Of a stretch of DNA of 16,233 nt, positions 1 to 8,820 are shown piece by piece. The stretch is from Scleroderma bovista (taxonomy: Eukaryota > Basidiomycota > Agaricomycetes > Boletales > Sclerodermataceae): positions 1 through 16,233 of the forward strand of contig JAYMGJ010000702.1 in the NCBI GenBank assembly GCA_037178675.1. Direction: 5' to 3'. A model generated the notes under the pieces. The model did not search any database. It had not been told where the DNA came from and saw only the letters and a list, made by a program, of their open reading frames with translations. Every line of letters begins with the position of its first letter. The stretch's first letter is position 1. A program made the position numbers and the translations under genes.

Positions 1-268
1 TATCAATGACGACGAGTTCATCATCGTCTTCAAAGGGGTTGTCAACTGGAGGTAATGGTAACTCCATGTTAACAATGGGAGGAGGAGCAGGACATGGCTG
101 CGAGGTAACCAAGAGACGAACTGCATAGCACACAAAGAGTGCGGCAATGTAGTTGTATCTCCAGCGTTCAAACCAAAACACAAACGAAGAATATATCATA
201 AGAGATATCACGGCAAAAACAAACGGTAACTCGTGAAGAACTTCAGCTACGAGCTGTCTAAGGTTCAT
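1..268 (-). CDS. First ORF of an LTR retrotransposon (gag position), membrane-like N-terminus, partial
   Basis: This reading frame starts with ATG at 266-268 on the minus strand and stays open for 89 codons to the window edge, so its C-terminus is missing. It lies just downstream of a primer-binding site and an LTR on the same strand, the position of gag in an LTR retrotransposon. The product has two hydrophobic segments (about residues 14-33 and 40-54) separated by a charged, aromatic stretch (FERWRYNY). A proline-rich part (about 58-75) and an acidic cluster (FEDDDE, about 77-82) follow. I recognise no Gag domain, and membrane-like segments at a Gag N-terminus would be unusual. It could be the start of a Gag-Pol polyprotein, an accessory ORF, or a host gene using the LTR as promoter. 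The frame is clear; the function is not. Confidence 0.5.
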   Translation of the reverse strand, partial: MNLRQLVAEVLHELPFVFAVISLMIYSSFVFWFERWRYNYIAALFVCYAVRLLVTSQPCPAPPPIVNMELPLPPVDNPFEDDDELVVID

Positions 269-324
269 AGCAGGAGACAGTGACGAAGACAGTACTGCCG
301 TATGCTTCCTGGTATGGCCTTAAA

Positions 325-338
325 CAGGGCTCATAACC
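325..338 (-). other. Primer-binding site resembling initiator-Met tRNA anticodon arm
   Basis: The plus strand here reads CAGGGCTCATAACC, which matches the anticodon stem and loop of fungal initiator methionine tRNA (loop with CAT anticodon). On the element strand it is therefore complementary to that tRNA, directly after the LTR end ...GCTACA. Priming by a half-tRNA-iMet is known for Drosophila copia and yeast Ty5, so this points to a copia-type (Ty1/copia) element. No pol is visible to confirm the class. Confidence 0.6.
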
Positions 339-703
339 TGTAGCAACAAAACTGGGGCAACAGCAACGGGGTAGCACAAGCATACCTTTGATAGCTAGTA
401 GCTGGTTCTTGAAGTTGAGTTGTTTGAAGTAGCGAGTAATGAGAGAACAGTTGAACTGTATTGAACTAAGGAACTACAGGGAATCCTACAGGATATATAT
501 ACCTGTGGTACATGGTCTGTGTGTAGATAAGTATTATTCTAGCCTATTTCACCATATTCCCATATGTAGTAGGTGCAGTTTCCATAAGCGTAGTTATCTG
601 GAAACGTGCCTGTAACATGCATCAGCCTGTGATAGTTCCGGCTATCTTGTGGAGCCGGTCATGTGATCTACCGGTATTCCGGTTGATACTACTCCGAATC
701 ACA
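339..703 (-). repeat. 5' LTR of a copia-like retrotransposon
   Basis: On the minus strand this 365-bp segment begins TGTGATTCGG and ends TTGCTACA, giving TGT...ACA termini. It contains a TATA box and is followed at once by the tRNA-like primer-binding site and then by an ORF. Only one LTR is inside the window, so the outer boundary at 703 is inferred from the terminal TGT and could be off by a few bases. No target-site duplication can be tested. Confidence 0.55.
493..501 (-). promoter_or_regulatory. TATA box of the copia-like LTR
   Basis: An alternating A/T run reads GGTATATATATCC on the element strand. It lies about 225 bp upstream of the first ORF's ATG and about 155 bp before the LTR end, a suitable place for the U3/R promoter. 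Confidence 0.5.
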
Positions 704-773
704 TGTAACTGTGATCTCTGGAAATCTCCAAGATTAGATTAAGATAAGATATAATCATACTTTCTTGTCGACA
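704..773. other. Short unassigned spacer between the copia LTR and repeat copy A
   Basis: This is 70 bp of A/T-rich sequence with several GATTAGATTAAGATAAGAT-like runs. It joins the copia-like LTR to the truncated end of repeat copy A. I see no gene in it. Confidence 0.4.
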
Positions 774-1469
774 GAGAACGCGCTGACCAAGAACGAGGGG
801 GACTGAGGGAGCAGGCTTGGAAGATATGTGCCAGGCAGTGCATGGGAACTCAGGGAGAGGCTGTCCTAAGAGCAGGACATAGTGGAGATCTGCAGCAATG
901 GCAGAGAAATGATCCAGAGAAAATACGGATTCCATAGTGACCGATGAGATGAACGTCTGGATTGCAGGGGGGAATATCTCCATGGGAAATGAACGGATTC
1001 ACGTCGAAACTTGACAGGCAGATAGACCATGCTCTAGGCTTTCTGACAGTATAGTCATGTGCTTGATAGCTTCAGAAATGATGGAGCTATTCAAAATATC
1101 GGAATGCTGGCACTGGGCACCTAAAAATGACATTTGGGTGCTAAAAATCATTTCTTCTCTTTCTCCTTCATTTCTCCATCAATTCTTCAGCTTCTTTGAT
1201 TGTTCTGGTATGGGAGTCGGACTGCAGATGTGTGCATTCCATTCTCATACCAAGATGGTCGTTATTCCTTCAGTTTCTTCTGCTTCTTGGCGGTTCTTGT
1301 GCGAGTGATGACTGCTAGACGTTGGCAGTCACCTCTTGCATCAGGATAGTCTTCTTGTGCAATAGATGGCTACAATGAGGTTCCGTCGTACTCATCCTTC
1401 GCATCAGGATCATTTGATATAGATGTTATCTTCCATGTTCACTGTACCAAACCTGTTTGGTGTGTGACA
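774..1469 (-). repeat. Repeat family copy A (truncated), reaching the TGTCA terminus
   Basis: These 696 bp match the reverse complement of 12940-13634 (copy D) with roughly 95% identity by eye, and are more distantly related to copies B and C. In the family's coding orientation (minus here) it starts TGTCACACACC at 1469 and runs leftward. Near the terminus an inverted pair ACCAAAC/GTTTGGT is seen, followed by degenerate subterminal repeats built on GCATCAGGATAGTC. A hairpin lies at 1117-1141. The family ORF is present only as a fragment (minus strand, about 774-983 in frame) because the copy breaks off at 774. Its terminal TGACA directly abuts Helitron coding sequence at 1470. The family's transposition class is unknown. 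Confidence 0.7.
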
Positions 1470-1937
1470 TCGCACGGCACTATCCTCAGTGCTATGTGTT
1501 CAAGTTGTATCCCAGGGAAGGAGGTTGAGGCTTCAATCTGTGACATTTGCAATGAGCAATGGCAGGCAATGTCACGCTGTACAAAGTGAATACAACAGCA
1601 GTGGCCGATATGCTGGAAGGCAAACTTTTACCACAGTTGGTTACGATGCTCTGTGCAGTTTTAGCCATCACATTCATTGGTACGAAGACATTAACACAGT
1701 ATTGGCTAAACTGGACATTTTGCGTGTGTTGTGAAGCAGTCCACAACACTTTGTGCTGGCTACAAGCCAACAATCTGTTATACAAAGATGTTCAGATATC
1801 ACATGAGCAGCTTCACTTGCTACTGGAGAATAGCATACCTGCAGAGTTGGAAGCAGTGATTAGGTATGAAAAAGATGAAGAGGTGGCTAGACAAGAGAGG
1901 GAAGGATATACGGAGAACGAAGAAACAGACAATGGAG

Positions 1938-2002
1938 GTAAGCAGCAAATCAGAGAAACAAAACCTTATACAAACAAAGATGGTTTAACATGACGCATGC
2001 AG
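1938..2002 (+). other. Predicted intron 1 in the Helitron gene
   Basis: GTAAGC at 1938 and ATGCAG ending at 2002 delimit 65 bp, with TTTAACATGAC as a branch-like site. Removing it joins frame 2 to frame 1 exactly (G + GT gives Gly), continuing an acidic stretch TDNGGDDGEDVQKEV. The length is typical of basidiomycete introns. Confidence 0.6.
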
Positions 2003-2077
2003 GTGATGATGGAGAGGATGTACAAAAAGAAGTTGAAGAAGAAGAAGAAGAGGATACTGAAGATACAGAAGGTGACT

Positions 2078-2137
2078 GTGAGTGATGCACAACTGTGAAT
2101 GTAGCATGTTAACAATGCAGATTCATTTTTGTTTCAG
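2078..2137 (+). other. Predicted intron 2 in the Helitron gene
   Basis: GTGAGT at 2078 and TTTCAG ending at 2137 delimit 60 bp with a pyrimidine-rich 3' end and GTTAAC as a possible branch site. Splicing (T + GT gives Cys) links the Glu-rich run (GAA/GAG codons 2035-2052) to DVVPIHVLGITDVD, where the Rep homology starts. Without splicing the frame hits a stop within the segment. Confidence 0.65.
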
Positions 2138-3342
2138 GTGATGTTGTACCGATTCATGTACTGGGCATCACTGATGTGGATCAATCAAGGGTGTCATCAT
2201 TGAAATTGATGATGTATGCTCTTGCAAATCTTCAAGACAGCTCACAAGAGGGAGGATATGCTGTGTGGCATAGCAAAACAGCAATAACTGATTTCAGTCA
2301 AAATGCAACATGGAATCCACTGGCAGCTGCATTCCCAATTTTATTTCCTTATGGAGTCAGTGGCATTGAGGCAGAACGAACAGTTAAGCTCAGTTTACGG
2401 GAACATGCTCAATGGGCCCTGCAATATTACGATCAGCGATTTGCGAAGCATCATTCATTCCCATTTGTATTATTCGTGCTGGTGCAGAAATGCGAAGCAA
2501 TGTACTCCGCAGGTCTTCAGATGCAGAGACAGGAATTTGGAAGAGACAATCTGGCCATGGCATCTATTACAGTCACAGATCTCAGAGAAGCAGAGGCAGA
2601 AGAAAGGAGAAAGGAACCCATCACTAATGCTCATGTGCATGCACTGTGCAGGCATGTTACAGCAGCCAATGGACACGTGGTAGGATTCGACACCGCCCAT
2701 GCATGATATCAGGGAATGCTTTGAGGGACATGCCTTCTACTCGGAGGACCATCCTTATGGCTGACAATCAATCCTGCAGACATCCATGATCCTCTCACTC
2801 AGATCTTTGTAGGAGAGGACATTGATATGGATAAATTCAACTCACAGCTCGGCCCTGACAGCAGTCATTGCACAGAGAATATTGCTTCGAATCCTTATGC
2901 AGCAGCTGAATATTTCCATTTTGTCGTCAATACTACATTGGAGTCGCTTTTTGGCATAAGCAAATGGGGACTGAGAACAAATAGTGAAAAAGAAATATTA
3001 GGACATCTCACAGGATACTTTGGAGTTGTCGAGGCACAGGAAAGAGGGTCGTTGCATGTTCATATGCTTCTGTGGCTCTCAAATGCCCTGAATGTCATGG
3101 AAATGCATGCCAAGCTGCAAGAAGAAAGTTTGTGAGAACAAATACAAACGTACATCAAAGCCAATGTATGTGCTCACCTTGATGATCTAGGCGAGCACAA
3201 TATCAAATCCATGACTTGCAATAGTGAGCTTGCATATTCCTGACCACCCGACCCTTGTCAGCCCGACTGGGCTGTAAAAATGCATCAGTTGGAGCATCAA
3301 CTTGCTCGATCTCAGCAAGTTCATACATGTTCTTATTGTTAG

Positions 3343-3528
3343 ATGGCTCGTGCAGGGAACTAGCTCAGAGGCAAACTCAGCGTCTGGTGTGGAACACTGA
3401 GGTGAAAAGAGTCCTCAAGCGGATGAAAAATCCTCCGTGCTTATGTAAGGATACTCGTCGCACAAATAAGGAAACTAACAGTAAAGCCTAGAGAATGGTA
3501 GTGACAAAGTAGGTCTTTCAACAGTTCT
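3343..3528 (+). other. Unaligned stretch inside the Helitron Rep region
   Basis: The Rep frame is convincing up to about 3339 (SQQVHTCSYC) and resumes at about 3532 (TCLCKVNGQMKCKRKAPW). The 180-190 bp between them do not continue the expected protein in that frame. Another frame holds a lysine-rich ORF (3255-3491, with RLVWNTEVKRVLKRMKN). A splice-donor-like GTAAGG sits near 3445 and an acceptor-like TTTCAACAG near 3520. It may be an insertion, a pair of frameshifts, or a degenerate intron. Confidence 0.4.
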
Positions 3529-4064
3529 GTGGGCACATGTCTTTGTAAAGTCAATGGTCAAATGAAATGCAAAAGAAAGGCACCCTGGCCATTGAGCAAT
3601 GAAGACTACATTGACAATAGAGGCAACTGGGGACTGAAAAGAACATATGGCTATATCAATGGTTACTGTCCACTGTTGCTTACCACGATGCAATGCAACA
3701 ATGATCTAAAGATCAACACGAATGGTGCAGACACAAAGGATGTCGCATTCTATATCACTGCATATGCGATGAAAAAACAAAAGAAAACTCACAATCTATC
3801 TGCATTGATGGCATCTGCCATGCCATATTATACAGCAAATCCACGATATGAAGACATATGTGAGTGTAACCACTTACTACTGTATTGATGCATTAACGTG
3901 ATCAACCATGAGACCAAGCTTTCCGGACCACAAGTGGCATTGTACCTTATGGGTTATGGTAACACGTTCACATCACACAACTATGCACCTTTATATACAA
4001 CATCATTCTTTAGTGCAGTGCGACAAAAACTTATGAATGTGTTGCATTCACATGAGAACATGAG

Positions 4065-4119
4065 GTGAGTTTTATGACAAAATGGTATAGAACCGGTGAA
4101 GACCTTACAAATTTGACAG
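4065..4119 (+). other. Predicted intron 3 in the Helitron gene
   Basis: GTGAGT at 4065 directly follows the Rep sequence ...VRQKLMNVLHSHENM and would otherwise create TGA in frame. TTTGACAG ends at 4119, and CTTAC lies 13 bases before the acceptor. The 55-bp removal moves the frame onto an acidic stretch, RAVGDEVETHDGDEKIP. It is slightly less secure than the first two because a frameshift follows within 100 bp. Confidence 0.5.
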
Positions 4120-5081
4120 AGCTGTGGGAGATGAAGTGGAAACACACGATGGAGACGAAAAAATACCAATAATCAGGTTAGACAGCCAAGTTTCAGAGAG
4201 GAAGAACAGTTGACATGTTGTGCACAGGGGGGTCTGAGACAATTTTGTTGTATTCAAACTGCAAAGGACAGTTGTATACCTCATCGCAGATTCAAGATTA
4301 TCTCCTCTGTGGAGCAGAGATGGAAACATGCACATTTTTCTCCTTCATTGTTGATACATGGGAAGAGGCTTTCACTCCAATGAAAGAGAAACTGGATGAG
4401 AGCCAAGCAAACCCCTTAGGCCACCCACAACATGAATGAGCTCATTATTTACCAGAACATCCAAAAACTGATTCTCATTGACGAGTGTTTCGTATCAATG
4501 GTCACAATACTCTGCCTCACATCCAAGGACCCTGGTTCCCACGACACAATGATGTAGCGTTGCACGAGTTTTATTGTGCATGCATGCTTGCCTTGCTCAA
4601 ACCATGGCGACATCAGGCAGATCTTATAGGCAAAAGTGGAGACTGGACCACGGCCTTTCAAATGTTCATTTCCACTGTGAAGGCCAAAGAAAAATGCATA
4701 CTTGGAGGAATAAGCTATTATTATGAATCAAAAACTGCATGTGAGAGTAATGACAGAGGAGATGATCATGAAGATTTCAGTTGGAATGAAGAGAAAAGCA
4801 GAGGTAGTGCATCATTCCATGACATGTTTGACAAAACTGCTGATGAAGATGGTGATACATTTATCCCTCTTACAGAGGCTGAACTGAAGACCTTCAAAGC
4901 CGAACAAATTTCTCCACGAGAACGTGCTCACACACATGCAACAATTGCCATAGGAACCTCATGTGGAATTTTTTCCATCATCTCCAACAATGACCCGCTA
5001 TGTACAGAAACCATACGCACAGCTACAGCACTTGACTGTCAGAATATATGGCCGCTACGTGGCAAACTCACAAGACTATGA

Positions 5082-5234
5082 TTTATAGTTATTAGTTTTG
5101 ATATATTAACTGCTCTACCTACAAGATAAATAGCTTGTAGTTGTACCCTGTATACTCATCGCGTTTGGACCTGGTTCGCACCCATCCACCCATCGTGGTC
5201 ACCCCGATCGACTCAGCGCGCGAATTCTAACATT
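5082..5234. other. Unexplained 150-bp segment between Rep and helicase homology
   Basis: Rep-side homology ends at a TGA at 5079-5081 (NIWPLRGKLTRL). Helicase-side homology resumes at about 5235 (NQLASWQTVMQK). The segment between has stops in the flanking frames and a more GC-rich second half, including runs such as CATCCACCCATCGTGG. It could be a small insertion or a decayed linker. I see no gene in it. Confidence 0.4.
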
Positions 5235-6819
5235 GACTTCAATCAACTTGCATCATGGCAGACCGTGATGCAGAAAATGATGTCGCAGTTGACACCCAAT
5301 CGTAATGTGCAGTTGCAACATGGTACAGAGGATGACAATGGAGAGGTTACTCAACATCAGTCTGCAGATCTGGGAGATGCCTTTCTGTTGGCAAATATTA
5401 CAACAGAATCCAGCTCATTGTCACCATCAAATCCTGAAGAATTGCTTGAAAATCAGCGCTGCGCATACAATATTGTTGATTGGCATTTGCAAAAATTCTT
5501 ATCGGGCTTTAACCCACTGCAACTGCATATGGTTATACCAGGTGAAGGGGGAGTTGGAAAGTAAAAAACCATCCAGACAATCACAGACAACTTCGTGAGT
5601 TGTGGAGTTGCAGGCATGCTTGTCAAGTCTGCCTATACAGGAATTGCTGCCTCCATCATTGACAGGAAAACATTACATGTCATTGCAATGATACCAATTA
5701 ATGGAGGGAAACAGTTGGTAGTCACTATGAAGGCACTCAAGGATTACTGGAATGACAAACATTACCTTATCATAGATGAAATATCCATGGTCTCTCGCAA
5801 ATTCTTCGCCAAATTGTTGAATATCATCGCACGAGCCAAAGCAGGGCGTGGCATAGTTATGGATGAACCATTTGGGGGACTAAATGTCATCCTTGTTGGC
5901 AACTTCTACCAATTCCTGCCTGTAGCTTGCAAGGAATCCCCGCCTCTTTATTGGCCTTGTAATCATGACAAGGACAACGAAATGGAGATTCTCGGCCGCA
6001 AGCTCTATGAACAATTCGACACCATAGTGAGGCTAAAGACCCAAGTCAGGGTCACTGACCCAGAATGGGTGGAGCTTCTTCAACATGTGCATAATGGAAG
6101 TTGCAAAGAACATCATCTCGCCACTCTCCGCAGTCTAATTCTGACCCATGACTGGTGCCCCACCACCAATTTTTCTACGTCTCCATGGAAAACCACTGTA
6201 CTCATTACTCCAAGACACACCATAAGAATGCAGTGGAACTACACTACTGCAAGATGCCATGCTGGCTGCAACCACATATCATTATTGACCTGTCCTGCAT
6301 TCAACTCTATTCAAGGCAGACCTCTAACTCTGCAAGAGAAGTTTAGTGTAGCTGCCAAAAGCAATGGCACTTGCAGTTGTAATCAACAACAGAGAGGGGG
6401 ATTGCCTGACGAAATTGAACTTGCCATAGGCATGGAAGTGATGGTGACGTTCAACATCTCCACCGACCTAGACATGGCTAATGGCACACGAGGCCACATT
6501 TTAGACATAGTACTTGATCCCAGAGAAGACGGATCCATCACCGTTAGCAAATGCACTGAACTGCAGTACCCCCCTCTTTATGTGCTCATGCAGATGAAAC
6601 ACACCAAAGCATCTCCTCTCAATGGTTTACAACCAGGTGTCTTGCCGATCACTCCTCTCAGCAGAACATTTACCATTTCCACTTTGAATGGCTCTAAAAC
6701 CACTGTCACCAGACAACAATTTCCCATCACTCCCGCCTACACATTCACAGACTACTGATCACAAGGGCAGATGATTGAATACTGCATTGTAGATATGGAC
6801 ACATCAAATCCCTTGTGGC
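5235..6819 (+). pseudogene. Helitron PIF1-type DNA helicase domain
   Basis: This is the superfamily 1B (PIF1/RecD2-like) helicase that unwinds DNA during Helitron movement. A single frame runs from about NQLASWQ to the TGA at 6756, and homology continues past that stop as SQGQMIEYCIVDM. Motifs in order: Walker A GEGGVGK (5544-5561) with its Ser codon replaced by TAA (5562); a KTIQTITDNF continuation; Walker B LIIDEISMVS; motif III as VGNFYQFLPV, where families usually have GDF; a TQVRVTDPEW region; TPRHTIRMQWN; GMEVMVTFN; and ITPAYTFTDY followed by TGA where Arg is usual. The C-terminal arginine-finger region (ALSR) is missing after about 6819. Apart from the two stops the frame is open for over 490 codons, so it decayed less than the Rep half. 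Confidence 0.88.
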
Positions 6820-7107
6820 TGTGCAGGGGCTCAGCTGGGCATCCCGTTGATACAAAGGGTGATTAGATGGAAAGGACTGGCCTGTGTGAAGGAGCTGAAA
6901 CTCCAGCATAGTTTGTTCACTGCAGAGGAAGTGCAGGTGCATCATAGTGTTATTGAGGCAGCTGGAGGCAGAAGATGACCGAGACATTTTGATTCCCTTG
7001 TTGAATAAGCTGATCCATAAGCGACTGAAAGCCTTGAAGCGAGCTATGAAAAGAGCTCATAGCAGCAGCTCCTTGCTGATGAATTTCATCCAATTTGGTG
7101 TCATGCA
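6820..7107. other. Unassigned spacer between Helitron helicase and repeat copy B
   Basis: No recognised element covers these roughly 290 bp. The minus strand has an open stretch (about 6950-7110) rich in Gln, Ser and Leu (LDEIHQQGAAAMSSFHSSL) that looks helical. The plus strand has short overlapping ORFs only. It may be divergent Helitron tail or another element's remnant. Confidence 0.3.
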
Positions 7108-7837
7108 CCATATGCAGAGGACTCAGGAGACACAGAGATGACCAGGTATGAATTTTCAAGTCTAATGATAGACTTGAGATGACCAAAGTATGTGCACGAT
7201 GCAGGACTGACGAGGAGAACATGCTGACTGAGAACGAGAGGGACTGGGGGAGCAGGCTGGGAAGATATGTACCAGACAGTACACAGGAGCTCAGGGAGAG
7301 GCTGTCCCAAGAGCAGGACATAGTTGAGGTCTGCTGCAATAGTGGAGAAATGTTCCAGAGAAAATGCGGACTCCATAGTGAGTGATGAAGTGGGTGTCTG
7401 GATTGTGGGTGGAATATCTCTGTGGGAAATAAACAGATTTATGTCGGAACTTGACAGGCAGATAGACCATGGTCTAGGCTCCATGATGGTATAGTCACAT
7501 GATTGATAGCTTCAAAAATGGTGGAGCTATTCAAAATATCTGACATTTGGGTGCTAAAATGATTCTTCCTTTTCTCCTTCGTTTCTCTATTGTTTCTTCT
7601 GCTTCTTTGGTTGTTCTGGTATGGGAGTTGGACTGCAGTAGGTTGCATTCCTCTCTCATACTGAAATGATCATCATTCCTTGGATTCTTCTGCTTCTTGG
7701 CGGTTCTCATGCGATAGATGACTGTCAGCATTGGCATTCATCTCTCGCATCAGGATAGTCATTCTTGTGCGATAGATGGCTACAACAAGCTTGTATTCGT
7801 TCTTCGCATAAGGATAGTCTTTACTTTGCATGATATT
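7108..7837 (-). repeat. Repeat family copy B (both ends missing)
   Basis: This copy is related to 10599-11900 (C) and, more distantly, to A and D. In the family's coding orientation (minus) it carries an ORF from ATG at 7482-7484 to 7101. The ORF has the family segments WSICLSSS, FSLEHFSTIAADLNYVLLLGQPLPE and SPASCTYFGHLKSI. The copy has lost about 120 bp including the TGTCA terminus, because the LTR-like arm starts at 7838. Its ORF differs from that of D at many amino-acid positions, with replacement changes outnumbering silent ones, so it is drifting and not maintained. Confidence 0.7.
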
Positions 7838-8252
7838 CACTCTGACTCACTCTGCTGCGCATTATTCATCCCCTCTTGGCATTACTAATCCCCATTACTC
7901 CCCTTACCAATCACTTACCAATCATCCTTCAAATCATGCTTATCATGCTGCTTATCAATTCATGACTCATGCCCCTATGATTCATATGCATTATGTCATC
8001 GCATATGCTCATTTAGCTTCGATCTACTCATCCCATGCTTTCCCCCCCTCTCTTTTGGGCCATGCAATGATTTTTCCATATTCTTGGTTATACACCCCTT
8101 TTTACCTATGTTTTTGCTCTTTCCCTTGGCTCAGCAGCTTGTTCAGGCTCTCCCCATCGATGACTCAGCCTGATTACACTGCTTATCAATTGCTTACCAA
8201 TTTCTTACCAAGCACTTAGTCATTTGTGCTTACAGGGCCACAGCCCCTCCTG

Positions 8253-8260
8253 TATATAAA
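8253..8260 (+). promoter_or_regulatory. TATA box in left arm
   Basis: TATATAAA follows a GC-rich stretch and precedes the AATAAA signal by about 45 bp, as in the U3/R border of an LTR. The identical site occurs on the minus strand at 10134-10141. Confidence 0.6.
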
Positions 8261-8263
8261 CCA

Positions 8264-8278
8264 GCAGCCAAAGGCTGC
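8264..8278 (+). other. Short hairpin just after the TATA box
   Basis: GCAGCC-AAA-GGCTGC forms a perfect 6-bp stem with a 3-base loop. It lies close to or just upstream of where transcription should begin, and is conserved in the right arm. Confidence 0.5.
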
Positions 8279-8301
8279 AAGGAAGTGTCTGCTTCCCCCT
8301 C

Positions 8302-8307
8302 AATAAA
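8302..8307 (+). terminator. Polyadenylation signal AATAAA in left arm
   Basis: AATAAA lies about 45 bp after the TATA box, fitting the R region of an LTR. The mirrored site is at 10087-10092 on the minus strand. Near-perfect identity between the arms ends immediately after it. Confidence 0.5.
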
Positions 8308-8820
8308 GCGACCACATTCACTCTCCCTCTCTGTCTATAAGCTCTATCTCTGTCTTTGGACTTGTAGGTCACTCAGTGCTGGCCTAAAGCTTCTATATTG
8401 CTGTTTATCAGATATATCTTGTATCTGATCATTTCTCTAGGCTCAAGCGCAGTCTAGCATCACTGTCCACTCTATCCCATCACTGTCCATCGCATTCTTG
8501 AAGCAGGAACTGTCCCCTTGCTTCCCTGTTGCTCCATCACTGCTATTACCCCCCTGTTGCCAATCTATCATCGCTGCTCAATCCCAGGACTCTTCCTAAC
8601 CACTGTGGTAGGCTGAAGAGGAGTCAATACAATTCCCAGTCGCATTCCATCCCCATCAGAAGCCCTTCCCTTCCCTCCTGCATCCTGCCTGAAGGCGTGC
8701 AGCACATCCCCCTGAGGAGATTAAATACCAGAAACGCAAAGGAAGACCACCACTCGCATATTGCTGTCATTTGGTGTTGGTTGTTGGTTGTTCTGACCTC
8801 TTCCCTCACTTAGGTGCACA

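Larger units (their letters stand above)
1470..5081 (+). pseudogene. Helitron RepHel, DUF6570-like and Rep part
   Basis: The Rep endonuclease nicks the donor strand and drives rolling-circle transposition. The DUF6570-like region spans 1470-1937: IARHYPQCYVFKLYPREGG, then GNVTLYKVN, VADMLEGKLLPQ and ITFIG, ending near RQEREGY. An acidic linker follows across two predicted introns. The Rep domain starts at about 2140 (VLGITDVD) and includes NPLAAAFPILFPYG, HHSFPF and PSLWLTINPADIHDP. The HUH motif is intact as LHVHMLLW (His codons 3055 and 3061). The two-tyrosine motif is FYITAYAMKK (Tyr codons 3751 and 3763). In-frame stops are TGA at 1526, 1541, 1553, 2704, 2722, 3133, 3241, 3886, 4437 and 4479, and TAG at 3340. 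A frameshift (frame 2 to frame 3) lies shortly before 4215. The remaining Rep homology runs to about 5081. The identity is very likely; the gene is certainly non-functional. Confidence 0.85.
1470..6820 (+). mobile_element. Truncated, degenerate Helitron (RepHel element)
   Basis: The segment carries, in normal order, the DUF6570-like region, Helitron-like Rep N-terminal domain, HUH and two-tyrosine motifs, and a PIF1-type helicase. This is the coding body of an autonomous Helitron, a rolling-circle DNA transposon. The left end is cut inside the DUF6570-like region where repeat copy A begins. The right end is lost within the helicase C-terminus. I cannot find a 5' TC end or a 3' hairpin followed by CTRR. 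The element is therefore a dead internal fragment of about 5.3 kb. Which event truncated which side cannot be settled from one copy. Confidence 0.85.
7838..8820 (+). repeat. Left LTR-like inverted arm
   Basis: These 983 bp recur in reverse orientation at 9575-10598. The segment looks like an LTR: a pyrimidine-rich U3 with CCAAT-type boxes (TTACCAAT repeats near 7905-7925 and 8190-8215), a TATA box, a short hairpin, an AATAAA signal and an end reading GGTGCACA. The first 41 bp or so seen in the right arm (from TGTGCTTCCC) are missing, so the left arm is truncated at its 5' end against repeat copy B. An open frame at 7830-8219 exists but is low-complexity and I do not call it a gene. Confidence 0.7.

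Noticed and set aside
325..340. A real initiator-Met tRNA gene
   Set aside because: Only the anticodon arm matches. The D-arm, T-arm and acceptor stem are absent. The match is explained by a primer-binding site.
704..773. Fragment of the gypsy LTR because of shared AGATTAGAT/AAGATAAGAT words
   Set aside because: Only short A/T-rich words are shared with 14110-14160, and no longer collinear match follows.
2035..2052. GAA microsatellite
   Set aside because: A six-unit GAA/GAG run inside a Glu-rich coding linker between two predicted introns. It is ordinary for acidic linkers.
3858..3905. Intron starting at GTGAGT near 3860
   Set aside because: Reading straight through gives YEDICECNHLLLY-stop-CINVINHE, which follows the expected Rep order, so splicing here would remove real coding sequence.
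5125..5195. tRNA-like segment (TAGCTTGTAGTTG and GGTTCGCACCC resemble A and B boxes)
   Set aside because: The T-arm stem pairs at only about 3 of 5 positions and no acceptor or anticodon stem can be drawn. A SINE head is conceivable but not supported.
7830..8219. 129-codon ORF, seen identically on the other strand at 10175-10597
   Set aside because: It lies in the U3-like part of the arms, is built from low-complexity repeats (TTACCAAT, CATGCTTATC), and exists twice only because the arms are repeats. No domain or codon signature is visible.
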